DNA of 42,398 bases from Bacillota bacterium (GCA_030691505.1 JAUYEG010000057.1:1-42398), one strand, 5' to 3'; positions 1 to 10,244 are shown, counted from the stretch's first letter. The notes: a model not told the origin generated them from the letters alone. Made by a program: numbers and translations.

Positions 1-2
1 TG

Positions 3-848
3 ATGGTCGTCGGCGCCGGCCAGATGGGCCGGGGTATCGCCCAGGTCGCCGCCCAGGCCGGGCTCAGCGTGCTGGTATGCGATGCGGAGGAGGCCTTTCT
101 GGACCGCGGCCTGTCGGCGCTCGAGAAGCAGCTCGCCCGCAGTGTCGAACGCGGCCGGATGGCCGCAGCGGAACTGGCGGCGGTGATGTCGCGGATAGAG
201 GGCACCCTTGATCTGGGACGGGCGGCGGAGTGTGGCTTTGTGGTCGAGGCAGTCACCGAGAGCCTTGAGGTCAAGATGGACGTGCTGCGGCGGCTGGATG
301 CCGCGGCGCCCGCCGGAACGATCCTGGCCTCCAACACCTCCTCTCTGCCGATTACCCAGCTTGCGGCATGTACCGTCAGGCCCGACCGCGTCGTCGGCAT
401 GCACTTCATGAACCCGGTGCCGGCCATGAAGCTGGTTGAGGTCATACGCGGCCTGCTGACGAGCGACGAGACCATGGCGACCACGCTGGCGCTTGCCGAG
501 CGCCTCGGCAAGACGCCCGTCGAGGTGCGGGACGCTCCTGGCTTCGTGGTCAACCGCCTGCTCATGCCGCTGATCAATGAGGCGGCCTTTTGCGTCTACG
601 AGGGGCTGGCGGCCCCGGGCGACGTGGACACGGTGATGCGGCTCGGCGCCAACCACCCTATGGGCCCCCTGGCCCTGGCGGACCTCGTCGGGCTCGATGT
701 CGTCCTGGCGATTCTGGACGTGCTGTACCGAGGTTTCGGCGATCCGAAGTACCGCGCGTGCCCGCTGCTGCGCCAGATGGTCCTCGCGGGACGGCTCGGC
801 CGCAAGTCGGGCCGGGGTTTCTTCGAGTACGCCGACAGCTCATCCTGA
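3..848 (+). CDS. hbd: 3-hydroxybutyryl-CoA / 3-hydroxyacyl-CoA dehydrogenase, 5' end cut by window edge
   Basis: This enzyme oxidises or reduces the 3-hydroxy group of (S)-3-hydroxyacyl-CoA with NAD(H), in beta-oxidation or butyrate-type metabolism in the cytosol. The visible protein opens inside the Rossmann nucleotide-binding motif (VVGAGQMGRGIAQ). Family members normally have a few residues before it, so the true start lies left of base 1 and the ATG at 3 is probably internal. The NTSS segment (about residues 111-114), the HFMNPVP segment with the catalytic His (about 134) and the C-terminal ANHPMGPLALADLVGLD segment are all present. Length is close to the usual 280-290 residues. The crotonase gene follows after 17 bases, so the two probably form one acyl-CoA operon. 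Choosing between butyryl-specific and broader substrates is inference. Confidence 0.93.
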   Translation: MVVGAGQMGRGIAQVAAQAGLSVLVCDAEEAFLDRGLSALEKQLARSVERGRMAAAELAAVMSRIEGTLDLGRAAECGFVVEAVTESLEVKMDVLRRLDAAAPAGTILASNTSSLPITQLAACTVRPDRVVGMHFMNPVPAMKLVEVIRGLLTSDETMATTLALAERLGKTPVEVRDAPGFVVNRLLMPLINEAAFCVYEGLAAPGDVDTVMRLGANHPMGPLALADLVGLDVVLAILDVLYRGFGDPKYRACPLLRQMVLAGRLGRKSGRGFFEYADSSS

Positions 849-865
849 TCCGCCGGGAGGCCTTG

Positions 866-1711
866 ATGATGGACACGGACGCAGCTCCAGCGGGCGCGGC
901 CCGCGGCTGGCAGCATATCCGCCTCGCGAGCGGCGGCGAGGAGGGCGGGGAGGGGCTGCCCCCCCATGTCGCCCTGATTACGATCGACCGGCCGCGCAAC
1001 CTTAACGCCCTCAACTCGCAGGTCCTCGACGAGCTCCAGGCCGCGGCGGCTGTGCTGGCCGCGGACGCCGCCGTGCGCGCGGTGGTGATCACGGGGGCGG
1101 GCGACCGGTCCTTCGTCGCCGGCGCCGACATCGGCGAAATGGCGGAGCTCGACGTCATGGAGGGCACGGCGTTCGGCCTCAAGGGGCAGGAGGTCTTCGC
1201 GGACCTGGCCGCCATGCCCAAGCCGGTCATTGCCGCCATCGGCGGGTACTGCCTGGGCGGCGGCATGGAGCTGGCACTGGCGTGCGACATACGGGTCGCG
1301 GCCGCAAGCGCCAGGATGGGCCAGCCCGAGGTCGGCCTGGGCATCTGCCCAGGTTTCGGCGGCACGCAGCGGATGGCGCGCCTTGTCGGCCCGGGGAAGG
1401 CCAAGGAGCTCATCTTCAGCGCCGCTCCGATTACCGGGGAGGAGGCCCACCGCATCGGCCTGGTCGACGTGCTGGCCGGCCCGGGCGAACACCTCACGCG
1501 GGCCCTGCAGCTGGCCGGAAAAATCGCAGGCCAGGCCCCGCTGGCCGTGGCCAGGGCCAAGGAGGCCATTGACCGGGGCGCCGACCTCCCCCTGGCGGAG
1601 GCCTTGCGCCTGGAGGCGGCCCTGTTTGGCCGCTGTTTTGGGAGCGAGGACCAGCGCGAGGGGATGCGCGCTTTTCTGGAGAAGAGGAAGCCTACCTTTC
1701 ACGGACGCTAG
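866..1711 (+). CDS. crt: Enoyl-CoA hydratase (crotonase family)
   Basis: It hydrates trans-2-enoyl-CoA to 3-hydroxyacyl-CoA, the step next to that of the upstream dehydrogenase. The oxyanion-hole segments AGADIGEM and GGYCLGGGMELALACD are present. Both acidic catalytic residues of true hydratases are kept (E135 in GGMELAL and E155 in QPEVGLG), which favours hydratase over isomerase-only relatives. The open frame extends far upstream, but GGGAGG at 855-860 places the start at ATG 866 or the adjacent ATG 869. A short Gly/Glu-rich insert (residues 22-32) lies before the first beta strand and is unusual. Length 281 residues against about 260 for the family. The exact substrate chain length cannot be read from sequence. 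Confidence 0.93.
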   Translation: MMDTDAAPAGAARGWQHIRLASGGEEGGEGLPPHVALITIDRPRNLNALNSQVLDELQAAAAVLAADAAVRAVVITGAGDRSFVAGADIGEMAELDVMEGTAFGLKGQEVFADLAAMPKPVIAAIGGYCLGGGMELALACDIRVAAASARMGQPEVGLGICPGFGGTQRMARLVGPGKAKELIFSAAPITGEEAHRIGLVDVLAGPGEHLTRALQLAGKIAGQAPLAVARAKEAIDRGADLPLAEALRLEAALFGRCFGSEDQREGMRAFLEKRKPTFHGR

Positions 1712-1831
1712 ATCGGGAGCGGCGGGAGAGCGCGAAGGCCGGGAGCAAAGACTAATCCTGCGGCTGGCCGGGCACAATGCGGCTTATGTCTACTGCCCCG
1801 GCCTGATATCCCTGCTGGGTTGCAGTTTGGT

Positions 1832-1855
1832 GCCGGTTCCGGCGCGCCGGGCCGG
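1832..1855. other. GC-rich imperfect inverted repeat in the crt-moeA gap
   Basis: The arms GCCGGTTCCGGCG and CGCCGGGCCGG are almost complementary and could form a hairpin in RNA from either strand. There is no T-run behind it, so a Rho-independent terminator is doubtful. The rest of the 172-base gap (1712-1883) shows no clear promoter and no recognisable molybdenum-cofactor riboswitch. The gap does separate the acyl-CoA genes from the cofactor genes, so a transcription boundary here is likely on layout alone. Confidence 0.35.
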
Positions 1856-1883
1856 TATTATGTTCCTTGGTGGGGTGTAAAAC

Positions 1884-3155
1884 GTGGGTTTTCGGTTCCT
1901 GCCGGTGGCCACTGTCGCCTCGGCGATGGCGACGTGGCAAGGTGCGCTGCGGGGCCGCGTCGGCCCGGTGGACGCCGTTGAGGTGGGTTTAGCTGCTGCG
2001 TTGGGGCGTGTGCTGGCCTTCGCCGTGACGGCCGCGGAGGACGTGCCGGGTTTCGACCGGAGCACGGTTGACGGGTATGCCGTGCGGGCGGCGGATACGT
2101 TCGGGGCGTCCGAGGCTTTACCGGCCTATTTCGACGTGACCGGCGCGGTTCCGATGGGCGCCGCGGCGCCGCGTCCACTGCCCGTGGGAGCGGCGGCGCC
2201 GATCGCGACCGGCGGCATGCTCCCCCCCGGAGCTGACGCGGCCGTGATGGCAGAGTACTGCGAGCTGTTGCCCGACGGTCAGTTGGCGGTCAACCGCCCC
2301 GCCGGTCCCGGCGAGAACGTCATCTCGCGGGGCGAGGATGTCCGGGCCGGGGACGCGGTCCTCCGGGCCGGACATGCCGTGCGGCCGCAGGATCTCGGGG
2401 TGCTGGCCGCGGTGGGCGCCGGCAGGGTTGTCGTGCGCCGCCGCCCGAGGGTGGCCATCCTGTCCACCGGGGACGAACTCGTCGGGGTCGAGGCCCGGCC
2501 GGGCCCGGGGCAGGTGCGCGACATCAACGCACATGCTCTGGTGGGCATGGTCGAACAGGCCGGGGGCGAGGCGCTTCCGGGCGGCATCGTGCCGGACGAT
2601 CCTGAGCAGCTCGCGCGGCGCGCCGCGGCGGCGCTCGCGGGCGCCGACATGCTGATCATCTCCGGCGGAAGCTCGATCGGCAGCCGGGACTACGTGGGCC
2701 AGGCGATAGATTCGCTCGGCGAGCCGGGCGTGCTTGTGCACGGCATTGCGATGCGGCCGGGGAAGCCGACCGTCCTGGCCCTGGCGGACGGCAGGCCGGT
2801 GCTCGGGCTGCCGGGGCATCCCGCTTCGGCGCTCGTGGTGTTCTGGCTGTTTGGTCTGCCGGCGCTGGCACACCTGGCGGGCGTGCCGGCGGGCGGCGGG
2901 GCGCCGCGGGTGCAGCCGGCGGTGCGTGCGCGGTTGGTGCGTAACCTCGCCTCGGCGCCGGGCAGGGAGGACTACTACCGGGCGGCCCTGATATGGGACG
3001 AGCCCGCCGGGGAGTGGAGGGCGGAGCCGGTGTTTGGGAAGTCGGGCCTGGTTTCCACGCTGGTGCGCGGGGACGGATTGGTGCGCGTGCCGGCCGAGGA
3101 GGACGGTCTGGCGGCCGGGGAGATGGTGGAGGTCGTGCTGTTTGGCTGGAGATAG
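1884..3155 (+). CDS. moeA: Molybdopterin molybdenumtransferase MoeA (first of two)
   Basis: MoeA inserts molybdate into adenylated molybdopterin to give active Mo cofactor. The 423-residue protein shows the MoeA layout: an N-terminal segment with PGFDRSTVDGYAVRAADT, a GEDVRAGDAVLRAG segment, the MogA-like domain with LSTGDELV and ISGGSSIGSRDYV, and RPGKPTVLALADGRPVLGLPGHPAS. The GTG start at 1884 fits the family N-terminus (FLPVATVASAM) and lies 8 bases after a GGTGGGG stretch. Its 3' end overlaps the next gene by 14 bases, which suggests translational coupling to a second, fused MoeA. Two MoeA-type proteins in a row are known in Clostridia and archaea; dividing molybdenum and tungsten duties between them would be inference. 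Confidence 0.95.
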   Translation: MGFRFLPVATVASAMATWQGALRGRVGPVDAVEVGLAAALGRVLAFAVTAAEDVPGFDRSTVDGYAVRAADTFGASEALPAYFDVTGAVPMGAAAPRPLPVGAAAPIATGGMLPPGADAAVMAEYCELLPDGQLAVNRPAGPGENVISRGEDVRAGDAVLRAGHAVRPQDLGVLAAVGAGRVVVRRRPRVAILSTGDELVGVEARPGPGQVRDINAHALVGMVEQAGGEALPGGIVPDDPEQLARRAAAALAGADMLIISGGSSIGSRDYVGQAIDSLGEPGVLVHGIAMRPGKPTVLALADGRPVLGLPGHPASALVVFWLFGLPALAHLAGVPAGGGAPRVQPAVRARLVRNLASAPGREDYYRAALIWDEPAGEWRAEPVFGKSGLVSTLVRGDGLVRVPAEEDGLAAGEMVEVVLFGWR

Positions 3156-5145
3156 GGCTGGAGACGGGGCCGGCGCCAGGCGGACCCCGTATCTGTCGCA
3201 GGTGCCGCTGGAGCAGGCGCGCGAGCGGTGGTTCGCGGCCGTGCGGGCGGCGGGCGGGCTCGGGCTGATGCCCCCGGAGCGGATCGACACGGCGGGGGCC
3301 CTGGGACGTGTGCTGGCCGAGCCGGCGTTCGCCAGGTTTTCTTCGCCGTCGTACCACGCGTGCGCGATGGACGGGTTTGCGGTCAGGGCGGCGGATACGT
3401 TCGGCGCGGGCGAGGGTTCCCCGCGGGTGCTTGCCGTGCCCGGGGCGGCGCGCTACGTCGACACGGGTGACCCGCTGCCGCCGGGCTGCGACGCCGTGAT
3501 CATGATTGAGGACGTCCACATCGGCGGCACGGCGGGCGCGATCGAGATCCTGGCTCCGGCGGCCCCCTGGCAACACGTCCGGCCCATAGGCGAGGATGTG
3601 GCGGCGGGCGAAATGCTGCTGCCGTCCGGCTGGCGCCTTCGCGGCAGCGACCTGGCGGTGCTCACGGCGGCGGGCCTGTCGCGCATCGAGGTAAGGCGCC
3701 GGCCGCGGGTAGTGGTTGTTCCGACAGGGGACGAAATCGTTGCGCTGGGGGATTTCGGCGAGCGGCAACCCGCCGCCGGGGAGATCGTCGAGTCCAACTC
3801 GTTGCTGGTGCGGGGCGTGGCTGCCGAGTGCGGCGCCGATGCCGCCGTGACGCCGGTTGTGGGCGACCGGCCCGCCGAGATCCGCGCGACCGTGCTCGAC
3901 GCGCTGGATCGGGCCGACGTGGTCGTCCTGAGCGCCGGGTCGTCCGCCGGCTCCGAGGATTTCGCCGCCGGGGTGCTTGGCGAAGTCGGCGAGGTTTTGG
4001 TCCACGGCGTTGCCACCAGGCCGGGCAAGCCCGTGATTCTGGCGGTCTCCGGCGGAAAGCCCGTGCTGGGGATGCCGGGCTATCCGGTTTCGGCGTGGCT
4101 GTGCCTCGACAACTTCCTGCGGCCGCTGCTCGCCGCCATGCTCGGAACCGCCCCGGAGGCGCGCGAGCGCGTGCGGGCGCGGCTTACCCGCCGGCTGGCG
4201 TCGCCCCTTGGCGTACGGGAATACCTGCGGGTACGGCTGGGGCGGGTTGGCGGTGAGTTCGTGGCCGCGCCGCTCGCGCGCGGCGCCGGCGTGCTCAGCT
4301 CGCTGGTCCGGGCCGACGGGCTGGTCGTCGTGCCGCCGGGGTTGCAGGGCTACGAGGCAGGCGCTGTCGTCGAAACCGAACTGCTGCGACCGCGCGACGA
4401 GGTCGAACGGGCGGTCGTCGCCATCGGCAGCCACGACCTGGCGCTGGATGTGCTCGCCGATCTGTTCCGTGCCCGTCATCCCGGCTGCTCCCTGGCGTCC
4501 ATCAACGCCGGGAGTCTCGGCGGACTGCAGGCCCTGGCACGCGGCGAGGCCCATATCGCCGGGAGCCACCTGCTCGACGAGGCCAGCGGGGAGTACAATG
4601 TGTCCTACGTACGGCGGATGCTGCCCGGGCTGCGCGTGGCGCTCTTTTGCCTGGCGTTGAGACAGCAGGGCCTGCTGGTGGCGCCCGGCAATCCGCGCGG
4701 GATAGCGGCCGTCGAGGATCTGGCGGGGCGCGGCCTGCGTCTGATCAACCGCCAGCGGGGCGCGGGGACGCGGGTGCTGCTGGACTTTCTGCTGCGGCAG
4801 GCGGGGATCGACCCTGCGGCCATCAAGGGCTACGAGCGCGTGGTGTACACTCATCTCGCGGTGGCCGCCGAGGTGGCCGCGGGCGGGGCGGATGCCGGGC
4901 TTGGGATTCTGGCCGCCGCGAGGGCCGCCGGGCTCGATTTCGTTCCGCTTGCGAGCGAACCTTACGAGCTGGTCATCCCGGCTCGGAGCTGGGAGGATCC
5001 GCTGGTCCAGGAGTTGCTCGACGTGGCCCGCGGCGAGGATTTCCGGCGTGTGATGAACGGGCTCGGCGGCTACGACACATCCGTAAGCGGCGAGGTCCGC
5101 TGGATTGAGGCTGCCGAAGGCGGGGCTGAAGGGGCGAGCCAGTGA
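3142..5145 (+). CDS. moeA2: MoeA fused to a periplasmic-binding-protein-like domain
   Basis: Residues 1 to about 415 are a second MoeA (FSSPSYHACAMDGFAVRAADTF, VVVPTGDEIV, LSAGSSAGSEDF, TRPGKPVILAVSGGKPVLG). Residues about 420-650 match the PBP-like domain that accompanies MoeA in some Firmicutes and archaea, related to molybdate- and LysR-type ligand-binding folds (AIGSHDLALDVLADLF, RQRGAGTRVLLDFLLRQAGI). No signal peptide is visible, so the binding domain should act in the cytosol, perhaps as an oxyanion or cofactor sensor; that role is inferred. The open frame runs upstream, but TTG 3142 sits 9 bases after GGAGG (3128-3132) and gives a normal N-terminus after a short Gly/Ala/Arg stretch; GTG 3202 is the alternative. 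The stop overlaps the moaA start by 4 bases. Confidence 0.9.
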   Translation: MAGDRAGDGAGARRTPYLSQVPLEQARERWFAAVRAAGGLGLMPPERIDTAGALGRVLAEPAFARFSSPSYHACAMDGFAVRAADTFGAGEGSPRVLAVPGAARYVDTGDPLPPGCDAVIMIEDVHIGGTAGAIEILAPAAPWQHVRPIGEDVAAGEMLLPSGWRLRGSDLAVLTAAGLSRIEVRRRPRVVVVPTGDEIVALGDFGERQPAAGEIVESNSLLVRGVAAECGADAAVTPVVGDRPAEIRATVLDALDRADVVVLSAGSSAGSEDFAAGVLGEVGEVLVHGVATRPGKPVILAVSGGKPVLGMPGYPVSAWLCLDNFLRPLLAAMLGTAPEARERVRARLTRRLASPLGVREYLRVRLGRVGGEFVAAPLARGAGVLSSLVRADGLVVVPPGLQGYEAGAVVETELLRPRDEVERAVVAIGSHDLALDVLADLFRARHPGCSLASINAGSLGGLQALARGEAHIAGSHLLDEASGEYNVSYVRRMLPGLRVALFCLALRQQGLLVAPGNPRGIAAVEDLAGRGLRLINRQRGAGTRVLLDFLLRQAGIDPAAIKGYERVVYTHLAVAAEVAAGGADAGLGILAAARAAGLDFVPLASEPYELVIPARSWEDPLVQELLDVARGEDFRRVMNGLGGYDTSVSGEVRWIEAAEGGAEGASQ

Positions 5146-6131
5146 AAGACACACTTGGCAGGAGCATCGACTACCTCCGGATATCCATAACCGACCGCTG
5201 CAACCTGCGCTGCGAGTACTGCATGCCCGCGGGCGGCGTTCCGGTGCGTCCGCACGACGAGATACTGCGCTATGAGGAGATTGAGCGGCTCGCGCTGGTG
5301 GCGCGGTCGCTGGGGTTCGAGCACTTCCGGATAACGGGCGGCGAACCGCTGGCGCGGCGGGGCAGTGCCGCGTTCATCGGGCGGTTCGCGGGGCGGCTCG
5401 CGGGGTCCGACGTCGCCCTGACGACCAACGGCGTCCTGCTTGCCCCGGTCGCGGCGCAACTGCGCGGCGCGGGCCTCGGGCGCGTCAATGTGAGCCTGGA
5501 CACGCTCGACTCGGCCAAGTTCGCCCGCCTGACCCGGCGCGACCTGTGGGCGGAGGCGTGGGCGGGGATCGAGGAGTCGCTGGCGGTGGGTTTCGACCCG
5601 GTGAAGGTCAACGTCGTGCTGATCAAGGGGTTTAACGATGACGAGATACACGCGTTCGCGGATTTGACCGCCGGCCGCCCGCTGCACGTCCGATTTATCG
5701 AGCTGATGCCGCTTGGCGAGGGAACGGGGATGCCGGAGGGATTTATGTCCGCGGATGAGGCGACCGCGACACTGGAGCGCAGCGGCGGGCTCGTGCCGCT
5801 GGCCGGGGCCGGAGTTCCGGCCGGGGCCGGCCCGGCGGAGAGCTACCGCTGGCGCGGCGGGCTTGGGACGGTGGGTTTCATATCGGCGTTGAGCCACATG
5901 TTCTGTGACCGGTGCAACCGGCTGCGGCTGACGGCCGACGGGCGGCTGCTGCCCTGCCTGGCCGGCGGCGAGCACTTTGACCTGCGTGGGCCGCTGCGCG
6001 ATGGTGCGGGCGACGATCAGCTGGCGGCGGTTTTTAGGCTGGCGGTCGAGGCCAAGCCAGCCAGCCACCATATGGCGGACGCCCCGGCGGAGGCCGGCCG
6101 GGTGCGCCGGATGTCGCGCATCGGAGGCTGA
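5142..6131 (+). CDS. moaA: GTP 3',8-cyclase MoaA
   Basis: A radical-SAM enzyme that, with MoaC, turns GTP into cyclic pyranopterin monophosphate, the first stage of molybdopterin synthesis. The SAM-cluster cysteines are C20, C24 and C27 (DRCNLRCEYC). The second cluster motif, specific to MoaA, is C255, C258 and C272 (CxxC-x13-C). The protein ends in Gly-Gly as MoaA requires (RRMSRIGG). Length 329 residues is normal. The GTG start overlaps the upstream stop in a GTGA arrangement. All catalytic features are intact. Confidence 0.97.
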   Translation: MKDTLGRSIDYLRISITDRCNLRCEYCMPAGGVPVRPHDEILRYEEIERLALVARSLGFEHFRITGGEPLARRGSAAFIGRFAGRLAGSDVALTTNGVLLAPVAAQLRGAGLGRVNVSLDTLDSAKFARLTRRDLWAEAWAGIEESLAVGFDPVKVNVVLIKGFNDDEIHAFADLTAGRPLHVRFIELMPLGEGTGMPEGFMSADEATATLERSGGLVPLAGAGVPAGAGPAESYRWRGGLGTVGFISALSHMFCDRCNRLRLTADGRLLPCLAGGEHFDLRGPLRDGAGDDQLAAVFRLAVEAKPASHHMADAPAEAGRVRRMSRIGG

Positions 6132-6188
6132 CCTGACCGAAGCCTGTTAGCGAGACCAACTGGCGAGTCCAGCTAGCGGGCCAAGTCA

Positions 6189-6767
6189 GTGAATCCTGGC
6201 AAAGAGTCAAGCCAGGCAACAACGGTCCCGGAGGTGAGTACCGTAAACAGGCCAGGGCACAACGGAATCCGCGGGCTCACGCATCTTGACGCCGCCGGGC
6301 ACGCGCGCATGGTTGATGTCGGGGACAAGAAGGTCACGGCGCGAATCGCTGTGGCGCGCGGGCGGGTGCTCATGAACCCGGCCACGCTGGTCACCCTGCT
6401 GGCCGGCGGCACCCCCAAGGGCGACGTCCTCGCCGCGGCGCGGATCGCGGGGATCATGGCCGCCAAGCGGACGGCGGAGCTTATCCCGCTCTGTCACCAG
6501 CTGGCCCTGGACGCGGTTGAGCTGCATTTCGCTTCGACCGAGCCCCAGGCGTTGGAGATAGAGGCGCGCGTGCGCGTCACCGGGCGCACGGGTGCGGAAA
6601 TGGAAGCGCTCACGGCCGTCGCCGTCGCCGGCCTGACGGTCTACGACATGTGCAAGGCACTGGACCGCGGCATGGTGCTCGATTCGGTGCGTCTGGCGGC
6701 AAAGTCGGGCGGGCAGACCGGTGAGTACCGCCGCGAGGGGGAGATCGAGTGGCACAACCAGATGTGA
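6189..6767 (+). CDS. moaC: Cyclic pyranopterin monophosphate synthase MoaC
   Basis: MoaC rearranges the MoaA product into cyclic pyranopterin monophosphate. Diagnostic segments are [45 protein letters not shown] and [13 protein letters not shown]; the last carries the conserved Asp and Lys, and the KGD lysine is also kept. The core matches the usual 155-165 residues. The start is uncertain: GTG 6189 adds about 25 atypical residues and has only a weak Shine-Dalgarno. GTG 6234 overlaps a GGAGG, and no ATG precedes the conserved core. The last 19 bases overlap the MOSC gene, which suggests coupled translation. Confidence 0.94.
   Translation: MNPGKESSQATTVPEVSTVNRPGHNGIRGLTHLDAAGHARMVDVGDKKVTARIAVARGRVLMNPATLVTLLAGGTPKGDVLAAARIAGIMAAKRTAELIPLCHQLALDAVELHFASTEPQALEIEARVRVTGRTGAEMEALTAVAVAGLTVYDMCKALDRGMVLDSVRLAAKSGGQTGEYRREGEIEWHNQM
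6195..6216 (+). other. Hairpin at the moaA-moaC junction
   Basis: CCTGGC and GCCAGG form a perfect 6-bp stem around a 10-nt loop. It lies inside the proposed N-terminal extension of moaC and 13 bases before a GGAGG at 6230-6234. It could be a translational control hairpin or chance in GC-rich DNA. Confidence 0.3.
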
Positions 6768-7387
6768 TAGACGGCGCGGCGGCGCCCGGAGCCGGCGCGC
6801 GCGCGCGCATCGTGGCCGTCTGTGTTTCCGAGGGGAAGGGCACGGTGAAGACGCCGCAGGCCCAAGGGCAGCTCGTCGTCGGCCATGGCTTGGCGGGCGA
6901 CGCGCATGCCGGGCCCTGGCACCGGCAGGTCAGCCTGCTCTCAACCTCCAGCATCGATAAGATGAAGAAACTCGGGCTGGACGTCGGCGAAGGAAGCTTC
7001 GCGGAGAACCTCACGGTCGAGGGTATCGACGTCTACCGCCTGCCGGTCGGCACCGTGGTGGAGGTTGGCGGGACGGGCGCGGACACGGGCGACGACGCGG
7101 ACACGGGCGACGACGCGGGCGCCGCCGGCGCAGGCAACGCGCGCCTGGAGATCACCCAGATCGGCAAGGAGTGCCACGTAGGCTGCGCCATCTTCAAGGC
7201 CGTCGGAAAGTGCGTCATGCCGCATGAAGGCGTCTTTGCGCGGGTGCTCGCCGGAGGGAGCGTTTGCCCCGGAGATGAGCTTGTGGTGGTCGAGGTGGGG
7301 AGCGGGCAGGGCGGCGACGGGCAGGGCGGCAAGGGCGGGAGCGGGCAGGCCGACGGCGCCCGGAGCGCGGCGCCGCATGCCGTCTAG
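6749..7387 (+). CDS. MOSC-domain protein
   Basis: MOSC domains (Mo cofactor sulfurase C-terminal) bind the cofactor or its sulfur. Stand-alone MOSC proteins sit beside moa genes in many anaerobes. Family segments are [49 protein letters not shown] and the cysteine-bearing [17 protein letters not shown] followed by [11 protein letters not shown]. The GTG start follows GAGGGGGAG and overlaps moaC. Two low-complexity pieces are odd: an Asp/Gly/Thr insert (about residues 109-130) made by an 18-bp tandem duplication at 7079-7114, and a Gly/Gln-rich tail (about 190-212). The biochemical role, whether sulfur carrier or cofactor handling, is not settled for this subfamily. Confidence 0.88.
   Translation: MAQPDVIDGAAAPGAGARARIVAVCVSEGKGTVKTPQAQGQLVVGHGLAGDAHAGPWHRQVSLLSTSSIDKMKKLGLDVGEGSFAENLTVEGIDVYRLPVGTVVEVGGTGADTGDDADTGDDAGAAGAGNARLEITQIGKECHVGCAIFKAVGKCVMPHEGVFARVLAGGSVCPGDELVVVEVGSGQGGDGQGGKGGSGQADGARSAAPHAV
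7079..7114 (+). repeat. 18-bp perfect tandem duplication inside the MOSC gene
   Basis: The unit GCGGACACGGGCGACGAC occurs twice back to back (7079-7096 and 7097-7114), followed by a partial third copy. It keeps the frame and adds six residues (ADTGDD). It is a recent-looking slippage product in a surface loop. Confidence 0.85.
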
Positions 7388-7949
7388 ACCTGGCCGCCCG
7401 GTGCGGGTAGGCGTTCTTACGGCCAGCGACAAGGGGTCGCGGGGCGAACGGCGAGACGAGAGCGGCCCGGCGATTGCGGCGGCGCTTGAGCCGCTGGGCT
7501 GGCAGGTCGTGTCGTACGCGGTGCTGCCGGACGAGCGGCGGGCCATCGCGGCGCGGCTTCGGGTGATGGCGGACGTCGAACGTCTCGACGTGGTCTTCAC
7601 GACGGGCGGAACCGGTTTCGCCGCACGCGACGTCACCCCGGAGGCCACGCTGGATGTCGTCGAACGGCTCGTGCCCGGCATTCCCGAAGCGATCCGGACC
7701 GAAAGCGCCAGGCACACGCCCCGAGCCATGCTGAGCCGCGGTGCCGCAGGCATCCGCGGTTTCACGCTGATCATCAACTTGCCCGGCAGCCCGCGCGCCG
7801 TCCGCGAGTGCCTGGCGGCCATCCTCCCTGCTCTGCCCCACGGTGTCGACATCCTGCGCGGCGAGGCGGCGGAGTGCGCCCGGGGGGCCGAAGAGGGCGC
7901 CGAGTCGGGGCTGGGGTTGCCGCCGGGGTCTAGCAGGCAAAGACCCTGA
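7377..7949 (+). CDS. mogA: MogA/MoaB-type molybdopterin adenylyltransferase
   Basis: This family binds molybdopterin and adenylates it before MoeA inserts metal. The signature TTGGTGFAARDVTPEAT and the later INLPGSPRAVRECL are present, as is VGVLTASDKGSRGERRDESG at the N-terminus. The frame is open upstream. ATG 7377 overlaps the MOSC stop by 11 bases and is the preferred start; GTG 7401 would begin directly at the first beta strand. The last 25 residues or so (Gly/Glu/Ala-rich) exceed the family norm of about 165. It closes the cofactor operon. Sequence alone does not separate MogA from MoaB. Confidence 0.92.
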   Translation: MPSRPGRPVRVGVLTASDKGSRGERRDESGPAIAAALEPLGWQVVSYAVLPDERRAIAARLRVMADVERLDVVFTTGGTGFAARDVTPEATLDVVERLVPGIPEAIRTESARHTPRAMLSRGAAGIRGFTLIINLPGSPRAVRECLAAILPALPHGVDILRGEAAECARGAEEGAESGLGLPPGSSRQRP

Positions 7950-8107
7950 ACACCGGCGTGCCCTTGGCCGCCCGAGCCAGAGTCCGACGCGGGCGCCGGC
8001 ATTGTGGGCGGGTGGGCCGGGCCGCTTGCGGATGTGTCTGCCCCACTGCACCTCGCCGCAAGGCTGTAGGAGGTGCCCCCCCGCCTAGAACGTCTGCCCT
8101 TCCTGGC

Positions 8108-8137
8108 TTGACTTGTTCGGCCTGGGCAACCTATCAT
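8108..8137 (+). promoter_or_regulatory. Sigma-A-type promoter of groESL
   Basis: TTGACT at 8108-8113 and TATCAT at 8132-8137 are separated by 18 bases, a good vegetative promoter. The CIRCE operator starts 13 bases downstream, at the expected transcription start. The preceding part of the 310-base gap (7950-8107) shows no gene and no clear terminator. Confidence 0.8.
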
Positions 8138-8150
8138 ATGGGTTGTAGCA

Positions 8151-8177
8151 CTAGCACTCTCAGCACGCGAGTGCTAA
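8151..8177 (+). promoter_or_regulatory. CIRCE element (HrcA operator)
   Basis: CTAGCACTC, nine spacer bases, then GAGTGCTAA. This matches the CIRCE consensus (TTAGCACTC-N9-GAGTGCTAA) in all but the first base. HrcA bound here would repress groESL until heat or misfolded protein titrates GroEL. hrcA itself is not in the window. Confidence 0.97.
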
Positions 8178-8259
8178 GAAGGACGCAGCCGCGCACCCCA
8201 TCGCCAGGGGCAGTCAGGCCCTCGGCCGAGGTGCGCAGGTGCAAGAGGAGGCACGTGGG

Positions 8260-8547
8260 TTGATAAGACCGCTTTTCGACCGGGTCGTCATCAAGGTCCT
8301 TGAGTCAGAGGAGCGTACGGCGGGCGGCATAGTCCTGCCCGACACGGCCAAGGAGAAGCCGCAAAAGGGCGAGGTCATGGCTGTCGGGTCCGGCGCGGTG
8401 CGGGAAAACGGCAAGCGTATCCCGCCGGAGGTCAAGGTGGGCGACAAGGTCTTTTTCGCCAAATACTCGGGTACGGAGGTCAAGGTCAACGGGGATGAGT
8501 TCCTCATCCTCCGCGAGGCGGACATCCTGGCCGTGGTTGCCGGCTAA
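8260..8547 (+). CDS. groES: Co-chaperonin GroES
   Basis: The heptameric lid of the GroEL chamber. The sequence [13 protein letters not shown], the mobile loop [23 protein letters not shown] and the C-terminal [20 protein letters not shown] are typical. An in-frame GTG exists at 8239, but AGGAGG at 8246-8251 points to the TTG at 8260 with an 8-base spacer. That gives a standard 95-residue protein beginning MIRPLFDR. groEL follows after 39 bases with its own Shine-Dalgarno, and the pair shares the CIRCE-controlled promoter. Confidence 0.97.
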   Translation: MIRPLFDRVVIKVLESEERTAGGIVLPDTAKEKPQKGEVMAVGSGAVRENGKRIPPEVKVGDKVFFAKYSGTEVKVNGDEFLILREADILAVVAG

Positions 8548-8583
8548 CGTAGCTGTAGCAAAGGCAAAAGGGGAGAGGCATAA

Positions 8584-10203
<1,620 letters not shown>

Positions 10204-10244
10204 TGTAGAAACCGGGACCGAAAGTAGCCATTCAAGCAGACAGG

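Noticed and set aside
1712-1883. Molybdenum-cofactor riboswitch before moeA
   Set aside because: The conserved core could not be found; only a generic GC-rich inverted repeat is present.
2656-5154. Very long minus-strand reading frame opposite the moeA genes, and similar long frames at 24046-25512 (+) and 38755-39720 (+)
   Set aside because: They are antisense or out-of-frame shadows of clear genes in GC-rich DNA, with repetitive Arg/Pro/Ala-rich translations and no family motifs.
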